Shown piece after piece: positions 23,195 to 34,021 of a DNA stretch of 64,000 nucleotides (positions are counted from its first letter, which is position 1; the number at the start of each line of letters is the position of its first letter). The notes under the pieces were generated by a model that saw nothing but the letters and a program-made list of their open reading frames with translations, was not told where the DNA came from and did no database searches. Source of the DNA: Allodiplogaster sudhausi (lineage: Eukaryota; Nematoda; Chromadorea; Rhabditida; Diplogasteridae); NCBI GenBank assembly GCA_945643635.1, contig CALZFC010000013.1, positions 706,501-770,500 of the forward strand. Direction: 5' to 3'. The position numbers and the translations under genes are program-made.

Positions 23195-24219
23195 TTATCC
23201 ACAGCTGTCCTTCAGCTTGCCGTAGCTGTGACCGTAAGATAGATCGATGGGCACGTCTGTGCCCACGTCCATGTCGATGTCGTGGTAGCCCGTGTAGCGC
23301 CACGCCTCTTCGTGACCCTTCATCTTTAACAGCTTCCATTGATCGGACTCGCTGATCGCAAAGAATGATGAGGCGCCCGTCGGGCACTCCGTGTGGCAGT
23401 TGTGGAAGATCTTCAGGAAGTACTTGTCCTATAACAACAAAAGTATCTTTAGGAAGTACTTGCCCTGTAACAACAAAAGTATCCTCAGGAAGCACTTGTC
23501 CTGTTACAACAAAAGTATCTTCAGAAAGTGCCTGCCCCATGAGAACAATTTTCGTTGCTGTCAAATGTGCGCTGATCTTCAAGAAACACGCATGCAGTAA
23601 TAACAATACTACTTTCGGACAAATTACTAATTTTTGCTTGGAAATAAACTGCTCAGACGACAGTAATTCCTCAATGAAATCGAATTTGAATCACTTAAAC
23701 ACCAACTTTTTAATAGAATCCAATAGAGAGTCAAAACAGTTGTACCGTTACAAGCCGATTGCGGGCGTCGCCTAAGATAGTGGACTCCGTCGCACCATCC
23801 ACAAGGACGTCATTCAGGCGGGACAAAAAGGTGTGATCGGAAGAAAAATATATGCATATTATAAATTATTTTACTTCTCGAAATATGTAATTATAAAATT
23901 CAAAATAATTACTTCTCAAAATATGTAAATACAGTTCATTTTTATAACAAATTGCATAAAAATATTTTACTTCATGTAAAATGCACTAGTGTTGACATGC
24001 ACATATTACGGCACTTATTTTTTTTATTTCCAATAATTTAAGCGTCTAATTCTAACAGCCCAATATGCTGTAGTCCCACAACTCGACGGCAGCCGTGCGA
24101 TTCTTGAGCCAATATTCACGGCAGGAGAGCCTGAAGGCCGCCTTCATCGGACGGCCGGACGACACCGGCGAAAACAGCGCAGACGCCATGATCAAAAAGA
24201 GGAGGGCGATACGAAGCAT
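23195..24219 (-). pseudogene. TTL9: transthyretin-like gene with lost exon 2 acceptor and repeated exon 3 acceptors
   Basis: Exons on the minus strand would be 24057-24219, 23746-23837 and 23195-23428. They sum to 489 nt, an open frame of 162 residues. Exon 1: MLRIALLFLIMASALF, then LSCREYWLKNRTAAVELWDY. Exon 2: LVDGATESTILGDARN. Exon 3: DKYFLKIFHNCHTECPTGA, then VPIDLSYGHSYG and CG. The expected acceptor of exon 2 reads CCG where other copies have CAG, and no nearby AG is available, so normal splicing is doubtful. Copies of the exon 3 boundary follow at 23464, 23500 and (degenerate) 23536, each 36 nt apart. A functional gene using another acceptor is possible. Confidence 0.6.
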
Positions 24220-24299
24220 TTCTAAAACAATAAAGAAAAATTGCTTATAATTTTTTTCTGTATAAAAATTGCATACGATATGCGAGAAAAAGAATAAAG

Positions 24300-25640
24300 C
24301 CCAAAAAAATCTAGTAAACATTCCTACCCACACTTTTTGCTCTCATTTCGAAACGTTTATTGAATGTACGAAAAAAAATATTTGCTGAATACGTAGAAAT
24401 GGTCGTCGGTTTCCGCTTGTGAGTCGGTGGTGGGAGATTTATAAGCGCATTTCAACGACTTGGGATATGGCCATGGTTACCCTGTGAATAATGGAAACGA
24501 CATCTCGGCCTCCTCATGTGGGCAGGGCGTTTTTTTTCTCTTTCACTCGGCACCAAAATGGCGACGGCACTAGTAGTGATCACTCGAGTAGTTGGCGTGA
24601 CCGAAAGAGAGAAAGTCGGAGACGTAGAGAGATGGGAAATGTTGAGAGTGAGAGAAAGAGAGAGATGAGAGCGAGAAAGAGAGAGAGGAAGCGAGAGTAA
24701 GAATAAGAAAAAGAGATAATAAGTGAATCTCGTTTGCTAGGGCACCATAACTAACGGAATGTTTGCAAAGTGTCGCAAGTCTCACTCTCTTCGACTTGAA
24801 CTGTGAACTTTTATTAGGTACATACACCTTAGTGAAAGGTGCGATAAGAATGAGAATGAGAGAATTTAGCAATAGAGATATATGAAAAAGATCAATATAA
24901 AGAAAGTGTAACGGTCGACGAAGAGTTGATGGCATTAGAGTTGAATAATTTGGTGGAACGAATCAAGAATGAATAAGCGCGATCTTTTAAACGGCATGTT
25001 GCGAAAGCAAGCTTAAATGAAAGGCCGTGAGTTTTATAATGACGGAAATGAAAGTGATGAGTGTATTTATGACTTAATTGCTTCATTCGCCAATCTATAT
25101 CACTCAACCGCTGGCTAGAAGATGCATCTTCTTCTTCAAAATCAGCATGTTTTCCCGTACAAATGTTTACATATGGTTTCGAGCAATAGAGCCATGAGCT
25201 AGACTTCTGACAATGAGACCATATGCCAGCATACATATACATATGTATCAACCAAGGAGAAGCAATTTCAAAACACTTTGCGCTCGAGTCTCTGAAAAAT
25301 CGAATTACAGCCACTGGAAAGGCTCTGTAAATCCCAAAAATTACCACTAGCAATAAGATCACTAAACAAAAGAAGTATTTAGGGCGACAATCCAAAAAAA
25401 AGGGAGATGACTTTTCTGATTGTGAGAGTGATGAGAAATTTACGATCAACGAAAATAAGAAAAAAAAATTCATCGAAAGCATGCATCGGATTTTGGCTAA
25501 ATAAATAGTTTGATTGGTTTTTATTTTCTTACAAAATGTTTGAAAATCTGAATTTTGGATCAAGTTCTTACAAATGGTTTTTTGAATCCGGGATTGTATT
25601 GCGAAATTATTGCGAAACCGTTTTTTTCTGCTTTTCATAA
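24300..25640. other. Gene-poor stretch with a GA-rich tract
   Basis: A GA-rich tract at about 24600-24715 is the only clear structure. Longer minus-strand reading frames at 24892-25683 have no recognisable domain, and their composition follows the AT-rich DNA. I see no gene. Confidence 0.5.
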
Positions 25641-25841
25641 AAACTTTACATCTATTTTTGCTCGTTGAACTGTTGCTGCGCAACTATTTGCTAAGCTTAT
25701 TTTTATGGCAAAATTGATGAAAACCAAAAAGTGGTCCAAGAGGTGAGATTACGAGGAAAAGTGAAGGGAGTTTTATGTACTTGCATAGAGATTCTTAGTT
25801 TGCACTGTTTGTGTACTTTAAATTGTCCTTTGAAATCTGTA

Positions 25842-25848
25842 TATAAAA
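25842..25848 (+). promoter_or_regulatory. TATA box of TTL10
   Basis: TTTGAAATCTGTATATAAAA about 205 bp before the ATG at 26050. It is followed by the family leader CTCTGGCGA-CCGTCGACTCTGG. Confidence 0.6.
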
Positions 25849-26049
25849 AGAAATTGTCTGAGCTCACTCTCATTCTCCGTTCCTTCTCCTCTGGCGAACC
25901 GTCGACTCTGGGTCCGTTCTGCTTCTTCAAATCATCCCTTTGAATTCTCGCACAATTTTTTCTCTAGGAAAATATAACGCAAACAGCTATGACCAAATTA
26001 TCTGTCTTTGTTTACTTGTTTATTTGTTTACTTGTTTACTATTCCAGAT

Positions 26050-26764
26050 ATGCTTCGCGTCTCCCTACTGCTCGTCTTGATTGGTGCTCCTGCGCTGTTT
26101 GCATTCCCCCCTTGGGCCGGCCCGATCAGGGCCGCTTTCACGCTCTCCTGCAGTGCAGATTCGCTCCAGAACGGAACGGCCACCGTCGAATTATGGGACT
26201 ACCACATGTTCAGTGGTCAGAATTCAGCAACAAAAAAATGTTGACAATAAGAAATGACCTCCCATATGGGTCATCACGATGCAAGTGAATCGCACATCAA
26301 GAAAAAAATTATTATTTTTTTTAAATATGAAATTCATTAAAACAAAAAAATTACATATTTAGGAGAGTAATTATTTTGATAATTATTAAAAATTACTATT
26401 TGATATATGTATGTAATTTCCAGTAAATGACGTGCTTTTGGCCCGCCTGGAGAACGTCCCCGTGGATGGCAAGACGGAGAGCGAGATCTCGGGCAACGCC
26501 GACAATTGGATTTCACCGGTTTATCTCTTTTTGGCTTCTTTAAAAGTTGTTTCGATATAAGAGTGCAAATTGCTAATTTGCTCTCGTAATCTACAACCTG
26601 AAGATCCTCCACAACTGCAATTGCGCTGGTTGTCCTACTTCAGCCTGATGAAAAAGGAGGGCAAAGAAGAAGCTACCCGCTATACCACCAACGGAAATAA
26701 CGAAGTGCCCATCGATCTCGCCTACGGTAGCAGCTACCTGGTGCATAAATACAGCTGTAGTTAG
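26050..26764 (+). pseudogene. TTL10: transthyretin-like gene, exon 3 damaged
   Basis: Exon 1 (26050-26215) encodes MLRVSLLLVLIGAPALFAF, then LSCSADSLQNGTATVELWDY. Exon 2 (26424-26518) encodes VPVDGKTESEISGNADNW and is intact where TTL2 has a stop. Exon 3 has lost its acceptor and first codons: intron sequence CTCGTAATCTAC runs straight into AACCTGAAGATCCTCCAC. A small deletion after CNCAGC then shifts the frame; the remaining PIDLAYGSSYL and CS stop at 26764 are in another frame. TTL2 and TTL10 are a close pair with different lesions. The ATG is two bases after TTCCAG. Confidence 0.75.
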
Positions 26765-26866
26765 TGACACTAATTACGGAGCTTGGAGGCCCTCCCCCAG
26801 CTGCTCCCGTCCCCAAACCGCTTCAGTTCCCCCGTCCCTCCGGAACCGAGGAACCATCTGAATGGC

Positions 26867-27583
26867 CTATTCTTCACAGTCGTCAACCAGGCTTTTGAAG
26901 TTGTGGCCGTAAGAGAGATCCAGGAGCCTCTCTTTGATGCTTGTGAAGCGCCACCCCTCTCCTCTGCCTTCCTTGTTCATCTTCCTCCATTCGTAATGGC
27001 TGCGATTGATCGGGTAGTATGACGATGCGTTCTTCGTGCAGGTCGTATGGCAGTTGTGGATGATCTTCAGGAAGTACGCGTCCTGTAAGGATATAAGATT
27101 TGTTGCACATAGATTACGAGCAAATTAGTAATTAGGCGCTGGCAAATATGTTCGTCGTCGGGCTACAGTAATCCCTCGATGAAACTAGACTTTGAATCAA
27201 TCTAGCAAACTTACAATCTCGTAAAAATTGTTGTGGGCGTCGCCTTCGATCGTGCACTCTGTCTTGCCATCCACAGGGACGTTCTCGATACGCGTCAGAA
27301 GCTTGTGATCTGTAAGATTTATATTTAATAACAATTGTAATTTATTAATTTATTCCTATCCTCTGGCAACAATTGCGGCAGCTCATTTCTTATTTTCAAT
27401 CTTTTTAGTCGTCAAATCCTGACCGAAGATGTATCCGTAGTCCCACAACTCGACAGTCGCAGTGAAATTCTTGAGCGGATCTTCACGGCAGGAAAGCGTG
27501 AAGGCCGCCTTCATCTGAGCGCCGGCAGCCAGCAAAAAGAGCGCAGACGCGCCAATCAAGACGAGGAGGGAGAAGCGAACCAT
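26867..27583 (-). CDS. TTL11: transthyretin-like secreted protein, intact
   Basis: Exons on the minus strand: 27424-27583, 27215-27309, 26867-27082; 471 nt, 156 residues. Exon 1: signal peptide MVRFSLLVLIGASALFLLAAG, then LSCREDPLKNFTATVELWDY. Exon 2: VPVDGKTECTIEGDAHN, with one extra Cys. Exon 3: DAYFLKIIHNCHTTCTKNA, then LLDLSYGHNFKS and the terminal CEE. IDLS is LDLS here. All introns are GT-AG and the phase is the family standard. It is of the short-leader class, with the ATG about 53 nt from TATA. Expected to be a small secreted disulfide-bonded beta-sandwich of the nematode TTL family; function unknown. It is convergent with TTL10, whose stop lies about 100 bp away. Confidence 0.75.
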
Positions 27584-27635
27584 TCGACGGAGGAGATGGG
27601 AAGGAGAATAACAATGAGCTCAGACAATTGCTCAC

Positions 27636-27642
27636 TTTTATA
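27636..27642 (-). promoter_or_regulatory. TATA box of TTL11
   Basis: The minus strand reads AAATGCGTATAAAAGTGAGC, with CTCATTGTTATTCTCC as the probable start region before the ATG. Confidence 0.6.
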
Positions 27643-28369
27643 CGCATTTAAAAGGACCAATAAAAGTGCGTCACAAGTAGAAAATTGGAATTTCGCAACA
27701 AATACATAAAACTCTTTTTTTCCTCGTAATCTTGCCTCGGAGGGGACAGTGGTTCGCATTATTTATGCGTTAACAATTGATACCCAAAGCCAAATTATTG
27801 CACAGCTACAGTTCAAAGAACAAAATAAACAATTAAAAACTCACGCATTTCACAAATAGCGGAAAATGAGTAATTAATTTCAAACTAAGCATAAAAGAGC
27901 TTTGCTAACTTTATGTAGCTTTGCTAACTTAATCTTCTACTAACGTCAAAAAATTCTCCATTATCGATCGATTGACTTTAAACATTCGTCAATCGATTCT
28001 ACAATTTCTTTCAATCGGCAATTGTTAATTATTTTTAAACTGAAGAATAGGATTCTTCCCTTCGTATAATCTTCAGATTGTTGCCCCAAATGACCAGAAG
28101 CGTGTTTGTAAAACAAACTATTTTCAATAAATAATAAGGTGTTATTATGCAGTTTGTGATGTGCATTCGTGCGTTTGAAATGGTTTACTTTTTTTTCCTT
28201 GAACTGTTGCCGTGCAATTATTTATTATAAACTATTATAGGAAGATTAGAGAAAACTGAAAACGGCACTCCGAGAGGTATGATTACCATAAAAAAGAAAT
28301 TTTGTATGCACTGTTGCGAAATTCTTATTTTGCACTAGAAATGAACTTTGATTTGTCTTTTCAAATCCG

Positions 28370-28376
28370 TATAAAG
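28370..28376 (+). promoter_or_regulatory. TATA box of TTL12
   Basis: TCAAATCCGTATAAAGGTGA followed by the leader CTGGCGATCTGTCGACTCTG. The ATG is 187 bp downstream, three bases after a CTAG acceptor, which suggests a 5' UTR intron or spliced-leader addition. Confidence 0.6.
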
Positions 28377-28556
28377 GTGAGAATTGGCCGAGCTCATCGT
28401 CATTCTCCTTTCCTTCTCCTCTGGCGATCTGTCGACTCTGGGTGCGCTCTTCTTCTCCAGTTCATCCCTCTGAATTCTAGCCCTAATATTTCTGCTAAGA
28501 GCTCTATCCCAAATGTTTGTAATGATCAAATAGTTTACTTCTTTTATGTCCTAGAA

Positions 28557-29235
28557 ATGGTTCGCTTCTCCGTCCTCGTCCTGATTGGCGCGTTTGCGCT
28601 GTTTTCTCTGGCTTCGGCCGGCAGTCCGATCAAGGCGACTTTCACGCTCTACTGCCGTAAAGATTGGCTTAAGAATGGCAATGCCACCGTCGAGTTGTGG
28701 GACTACAACACTCTCAGCTGTCAGATTTTGACGACGAAAAAAATACATAAATGGGCTGAGAACTTGAAAAGAATATATTCTATGATTACTCACTAATTAT
28801 TTTAATTAAAAAAAATAGGAATTTAGCTTTTTTTTAGCTAACAAGTTTCTGACTCGCATGAACGTCACTGTGGATGGGAAGACGGAGCACACGATCAATG
28901 GCGACGCGCACAACTGGTTCTTCGTTAGTTTAACGAACTCTCAAAGTCAAGTTGACGAAAGTACAACTTACTACTTTGTTCTCGTAATCTACACAACTAA
29001 TATTGTCTTCATTCAGGACAGCTACTTCCTGAAGATCGTCCACAGCTGCAACACAAAGTGCCAGACGAACGCCGTGTCATTCTATCCGATCGATAGCAAG
29101 GAATTCGAATGGGGCCACATGAACATTCAAGGCACGGGAGACGCCTGGCACTACACGGTCTTCCACAACACGAGGGTGCCGATCGATCTCTCTGGCGGTC
29201 ACGACTACGGTTCGCTGAAGGACACCTGTGAATAG
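28557..29235 (+). CDS. TTL12: transthyretin-like secreted protein, intact
   Basis: Exons 28557-28719, 28838-28923, 29017-29235; 468 nt, 155 residues. Exon 1: signal peptide MVRFSVLVLIGAFALFSLAS, then LYCRKDWLKNGNATVELWDY. Exon 2: VTVDGKTEHTINGDAHNWFF. Exon 3: DSYFLKIVHSCNTKCQTNA, then VPIDLSGGHDYGS and terminal CE. The second intron is 93 nt, a multiple of three and free of stops, so retaining it would add 31 residues in frame. The same holds in the inverted copy TTL15. AATAAAGGAGC at about 29377 is a good poly(A) signal. Expected secreted; function unknown. It lies in the left arm of a large palindrome. Confidence 0.75.
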
Positions 29236-29887
29236 CCAACCAGCCCCATATCCCATCCTCCCCTCTTCCCCCCCCCTCCATCATCCCGTATAAATGTTTC
29301 GTGAAAGTAATCAGTGTTTCGTGCAAATTTCTACAACAATAATATGCAAACTAGAGACCAATGAAACAGTTATGAAATAAAGGAGCTTTGTTCCAAAATG
29401 TAATTTTTTTTGTTGCATGGCGATCCCCAGACCCCTTCCGGTTTTGGAATGTTTAAATGTTTCGATTTTTGTTTATTCTGTTAAATTCAGCTGCATTAAA
29501 AGGATTGACATTACAAATGCATCTAACAATAAGAACGCGTGATCATCAATTCCCCCTAATCGTAAGAGTTCATTGGATTCTTTTCTGACTCAGCTTATTC
29601 TATCTGTAATCTAACTCAAAATGAGTACAAGCGAGCTAGTAAAGGGGCCATACTCATATAATCAATATCCCAGAATTGTCTTTTGCATATCATGTGCATG
29701 CGTTTTAAATGGTTTATTTTGAATCGTTCAATTGTTGTCATGCAATTATTTGGTATAAATTATACTGTAAAATTGATGAAAAGGCGAAAATTAGAGGTGA
29801 CATTACTAGGAAACATGATGAAATGCACTCGTTTCGAAATTCTCATTTTCAACTATTAATGAACTTGAATCTCTCCTTTGAAATACG

Positions 29888-29894
29888 TATAAAA
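29888..29894 (+). promoter_or_regulatory. TATA box of TTL13
   Basis: TTTGAAATACGTATAAAAGA, followed by the family leader CTCTGGCGATCAGTCGACTC. The mirrored copy at 33361-33367 serves TTL14. Confidence 0.6.
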
Positions 29895-30071
29895 GAGAGA
29901 AGCTCATCGTCATTCTCCGCTCCATCTCCTCTGGCGATCAGTCGACTCTGGGTGCGCTCTTCTCTTTCAAATCATTCCTCTACACTCTTCTGCTTCCGCT
30001 GAAAGATCTGTCCCAAATTTTAGTTATCAAATTGTATGCCCATCTTTGTTTACCTGTTTACTATTCTAGAA

Positions 30072-30834
30072 ATGGCTCGCTTCTCCCTCCTCGTCTTGAT
30101 TGCCGCTTCTGCTGCGCTGTTTTCGCTGGCTTCCGCCTATCCAATCCAGTTGAACTTCACGCTCCACTGCCGTGAAGTGTTGCTCAAGGACCGTAACGCG
30201 GCCGCCGTTGAGTTGTACGATTACAACTACATCCGCGGTCAGACTGGGACGATCAAATATGCTACCGCATGTTGCGAAATTTTCCGGATATAAATAATCA
30301 AAAGGCTGGGCTTTCCGGTGGTCACCAGTGACGGCTTCCAATTGGGCGCTTTCCCTGGGGAGCCAACCCATACTCCAGCGGGCAGTACTCTTCGTAGCAT
30401 TTGCTACTTCTACTTGCGCTATAGCAGGAGGGGTCGCCCACGAGGGGGATCGAACTCGGGATCTTTGCGTGCATGGTCCAGCCACTTGGCGCTGAGCCAC
30501 CTGACCTCTTTGTTGTGGTGTAGCAGGGGTGGAAGTAGCATGCTACGAAGGAGGAAGGAGGATGAGGGCACTTATCAATATAAGGTACTAATTTGCTAGC
30601 AAACAACATTTATTCTTATAGGACTACTACCTGAAGATCATCCACAATTGCGATACGGAGTGCACGAAGAGCGAGTGGTCATACTACTTCTTCTTGAATG
30701 GCCAGTGGACTCCGATAAAGGCTGATAGAGGAGACGTCTATCGCTTCACGAATCACCACGACACAGAGATGCCCATTGATCTCTCTCACGGTCACAGCGG
30801 TAACCATCTCCTGCCAGCCCGCTGTGGTGCATAA
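30072..30834 (+). pseudogene. TTL13: transthyretin-like gene lacking exon 2
   Basis: Exon 1 (30072-30237) encodes MARFSLLVLIAASAALFSLAS, then LHCREVLLKDRNAAAVELYD. Exon 3 (30622-30834) encodes DYYLKIIHNCDTECTKSEW, then MPIDLSHGHSGN and a terminal CGA. No VDGKT exon exists between them: the palindrome homology stops at about 30288 and a tRNA-derived element occupies 30300-30590. Exon 1 ends in phase 1 and exon 3 begins in phase 0, so direct joining breaks the frame. The exon 3 type also differs from that of its mirror copy TTL14, so this is a mosaic locus. Confidence 0.7.
30300..30592 (-). mobile_element. tRNA-derived SINE-like element
   Basis: On the minus strand there is an A-box-like GGTGGCTCAGCGCCAAGTGG (about 30483-30502) and, about 35 nt further, a B-box GAGTTCGATCC (30447-30457). 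This is the internal Pol III promoter arrangement of tRNAs and tRNA-derived SINEs. The sequence does not fold into a clean tRNA with a normal anticodon arm, so a SINE or tRNA pseudogene is preferred. It replaces exon 2 of TTL13. Confidence 0.6.
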
Positions 30835-31029
30835 CGTATTCAGGAGAACCTTATCTCCCTCCCATGCCCCCTGACCACTCCGCCTCCTTTTCTCGGTCCC
30901 AAACAATTTCAGCATAAATGTTTGCCATATGTTTCGTTGGATACTTTTCCGCTACAAATGCACCTGAGAACACGAAAGATTGTAATGATTATTGAGTTCT
31001 TTTCGGCTCCGTTGAACTAGCCGTTGAAA

Positions 31030-32280
31030 TGTTGAATATGAACAATCAACTGTCTGCTGTTGAGCAGTGATGTTGAATTAGTGGTTAATGAGAATTAGTT
31101 AGAAATTTTTTTGAAATCAAGCCCCCTAATATTATCTTTTTCATGAAAATCTGCCTCGCTATATTTTTTTTCTAAACATTGAAAATGTCCATTTTGGCTC
31201 TAGGTTGTCTCGAGATATTACGGATTGGCACGCAGTTATGCATGTTGTGAAATACATAATATATTCTAATGATCCCGTGAAGTATGATTTCAAATTATTT
31301 TTTTCTTTTTTTGCCATAACGAAAGTTTTTGATGCTGTTTATCATATGGCGTGCATTTCAGATTGTTTATAAATGGCTCGTTGACCTATTCTAATCACTT
31401 AATCACTTGTTATATTGATTCTTAATGCAAAATTGATGAAAAGCAATACGTGGTCGGAGATTTAGTACAAAAATGAGGTGGCTTGATGCGCTTGTTACGA
31501 AACCAATAAATAGTTTAAAATAAGTGTATCGCAATAAACGTTTGTAGATGCATGTTAAACTTCATAAAAAAACAGCATTCAATGACTTGTTATTGATAGA
31601 AAATAGTTTTTTTTAAAGAAAATTTCGATAAAATGTTTTTCCTTTTTCTGTTACAACCAAGCTGAAATTGGGCCCTGCGAATCCTTTTAGGTTTAAAGAG
31701 GGCGCAGGCGGTGCGGTTATCTTCTGAGGGGTTTTTATAGTCTGCATATCCAGTCGACATTCTTTCAATCAGCGTCAAATCACTAAAAACACAATGGCGG
31801 CAACTCATGGCTTTCCACGGAATCAACTGATCCATTGATATAAAATGTTCATTGATTAATTGATTGATAATGAGAATGAGGAAGAATATTCACCCGAGTC
31901 AACCCTCTGATTCAGTAAGGCTTAAGAAAAGATGAGATCGCTTGTTTTCTTCCAATGCAATTGTGCTTTAGTATAGCAAAAGTTTCGTCTAATTATTTAA
32001 GTTCCGTTACATGTTGGTCTAAAAAAAAACTAACGTTTCAGACTTATTCTCTCTTGGAATTCAAATTTTGAGTACTTAAAATGTCATAAAAAAAAGCATT
32101 TATTCATGAAAACAACATATTGTTCGCTTTCTTCTTTCATTTTTGTGAATACATATGTAGTTAACATTTATTTATTTATTGAAATTTTATACTTGCAAAC
32201 TTTTCATCTCGACATGGAGAATAGGAATAAATCTTTTGAGCAAGGAATAAATATCTCAACTCAGTAATGAATGCAAAATG
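31030..32280. other. Palindrome centre, no gene seen
   Basis: AT-rich sequence with a few short reading frames of no recognisable family. It separates TTL13 and TTL14. Confidence 0.45.
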
Positions 32281-32526
32281 AAAAAAAATCAAATAGAGAA
32301 AGATTGGGACAATGAGATGAAGAAAACAAATTTGACTAAATGCCGAAGACGACTTATTAAAATGCGCAATTTCTTCAAAAAAAATTTTTTTACTATTACG
32401 TTTTTATACAGAAGAAGTAAGGAATGCCACAAAACGAAATATTTATGGCGGAATTGCTTGGGAGGGGGAGAATGGGCTACGGGGCAAGGGAAGGAAAGGG
32501 TCTCGAAAACGGGGCCCAGAAGTGCT

Positions 32527-33183
32527 CTACACGCAGTGAGTCGTCAGTTCCTTGTAGTTGTGGTTGCCAGAGAGATCGATGGCCATCGCTCCGATAGTTC
32601 GGTTGATCGGGTAGTATGACCAGATGCTCTTCGGGCACTCCGAACCGCAGTGGTGGATGATCTTGAGGAAGTAGTTGTCCTGTAATAATAATATATTAAT
32701 ATCAAATTAGTAATCTGTAGTTACAAATAATTTCGACAGACAGTAGTAATCCTTGCCTTAAACTTGAATTTGATTGAAGCAATCAAACAAACTTACAGGA
32801 AAGAAATAGAACTCGGAGGCATCTCCTGAGATCGTGTACTTTGTCTTGCCATCCACAATGGTGTTATTCAGGCGGGTCACAAAAGTGTGATCTGTAAAAT
32901 TTATATATCTTAAATTGTGCAATTTTTTAAAATAAAAATATTTATTTCTCAAAATTGGTGTAATTGATTTATGAATTTCGCAACATGCGGTAGCATATTT
33001 GATCGTCCCAGTCTGACGGCGGATGTAGTTGTAATCGTACAACTCAACGGCGGCCGCGTTACGGTCCTTGAGCAACACTTCACGGCAGTGGAGCGTGAAG
33101 TTCAACTGGATTGGATAGGCGGAAGCCAGCGAAAACAGCGCAGCAGAAGCGGCAATCAAGACGAGGAGGGAGAAGCGAGCCAT
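32527..33183 (-). CDS. TTL14: transthyretin-like secreted protein, short form, intact
   Basis: Exons on the minus strand: 33018-33183, 32797-32891, 32527-32679; 414 nt, 137 residues. Exon 1: signal peptide MARFSLLVLIAASAALFSLAS, then LHCREVLLKDRNAAAVELYD. Exon 2: TIVDGKTKYTISGDAS. Exon 3: DNYFLKIIHHCGSECPKSI, then AIDLSGNHNYKE and terminal CV. Exon 3 is 51 codons, about 20 shorter than the common type, lacking the EW-to-HYT segment between YYPI and IDLS. TTL5 shares this short form. All splice sites are GT-AG. Exon 1 and the promoter are mirrored in TTL13, which has lost exon 2. Predicted secreted; function unknown. Confidence 0.74.
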
Positions 33184-33360
33184 TTCTAGAATAGTAAACA
33201 GGTAAACAAAGATGGGCATACAATTTGATAACTAAAATTTGGGACAGATCTTTCAGCGGAAGCAGAAGAGTGTAGAGGAATGATTTGAAAGAGAAGAGCG
33301 CACCCAGAGTCGACTGATCGCCAGAGGAGATGGAGCGGAGAATGACGATGAGCTTCTCTC

Positions 33361-33367
33361 TTTTATA
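33361..33367 (-). promoter_or_regulatory. TATA box of TTL14
   Basis: Mirror copy of the TTL13 promoter: the minus strand reads TTTGAAATACGTATAAAAGA. The ATG at 33183 lies three bases after a CTAG acceptor. Confidence 0.6.
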
Positions 33368-34021
33368 CGTATTTCAAAGGAGAGATTCAAGTTCATTAAT
33401 AGTTGAAAATGAGAATTTCGAAACGAGTGCATTTCATCATGTTTCCTAGTAATGTCACCTCTAATTTTCGCCTTTTCATCAATTTTACAGTATAATTAAT
33501 ACCAAATAATTGCATGACAACAATTGAACGATTCAAAATAAACCATTTAAAACGCATGCACATGATATGCAAAAGACCATTCTGGGATATTGATTATATG
33601 AGTATGGCCCCTTTACTAGCTCGCTTGTACTCATTTTGAGTTAGATTACAGATAGAATAAGCTGAGTCAGAAAAGAATCCCATGAACTCTTACGATTAGG
33701 GGGAATTGATGATCACGCGTTCTTATTGTTAGATGAATTTGTAATGTCAATCCTTTTAATGCAGCTGAATTTAACAGAATAAACAAAAATCGAAACATTT
33801 AAACATTCCAAAACCGGAAGGGGTCTGGGGATCGCCATGCAACAAAAAAAAATTACATTTTGGAACAAAGCTCCTTTATTTCATAACTGTTTCATTGGTC
33901 TCTAGTTTGTATATTATTGTTGTAGAAATTTGCACGAAACACTGATTACTTTCACGAAACATTTATACGGAATGATGGAGGGGGGGGGGAAGAGGGGAGG
34001 ATGGGATATGGGGCTGGTTGG

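Noticed and set aside
24892..25683. A 263-residue minus-strand frame
   Set aside because: No recognisable motif, AT-driven composition, and its right part covers the upstream repeat of TTL10. Treated as chance.
30440..30505. A functional tRNA gene on the minus strand
   Set aside because: A- and B-boxes are present, but a proper anticodon arm and paired acceptor stem were not found.
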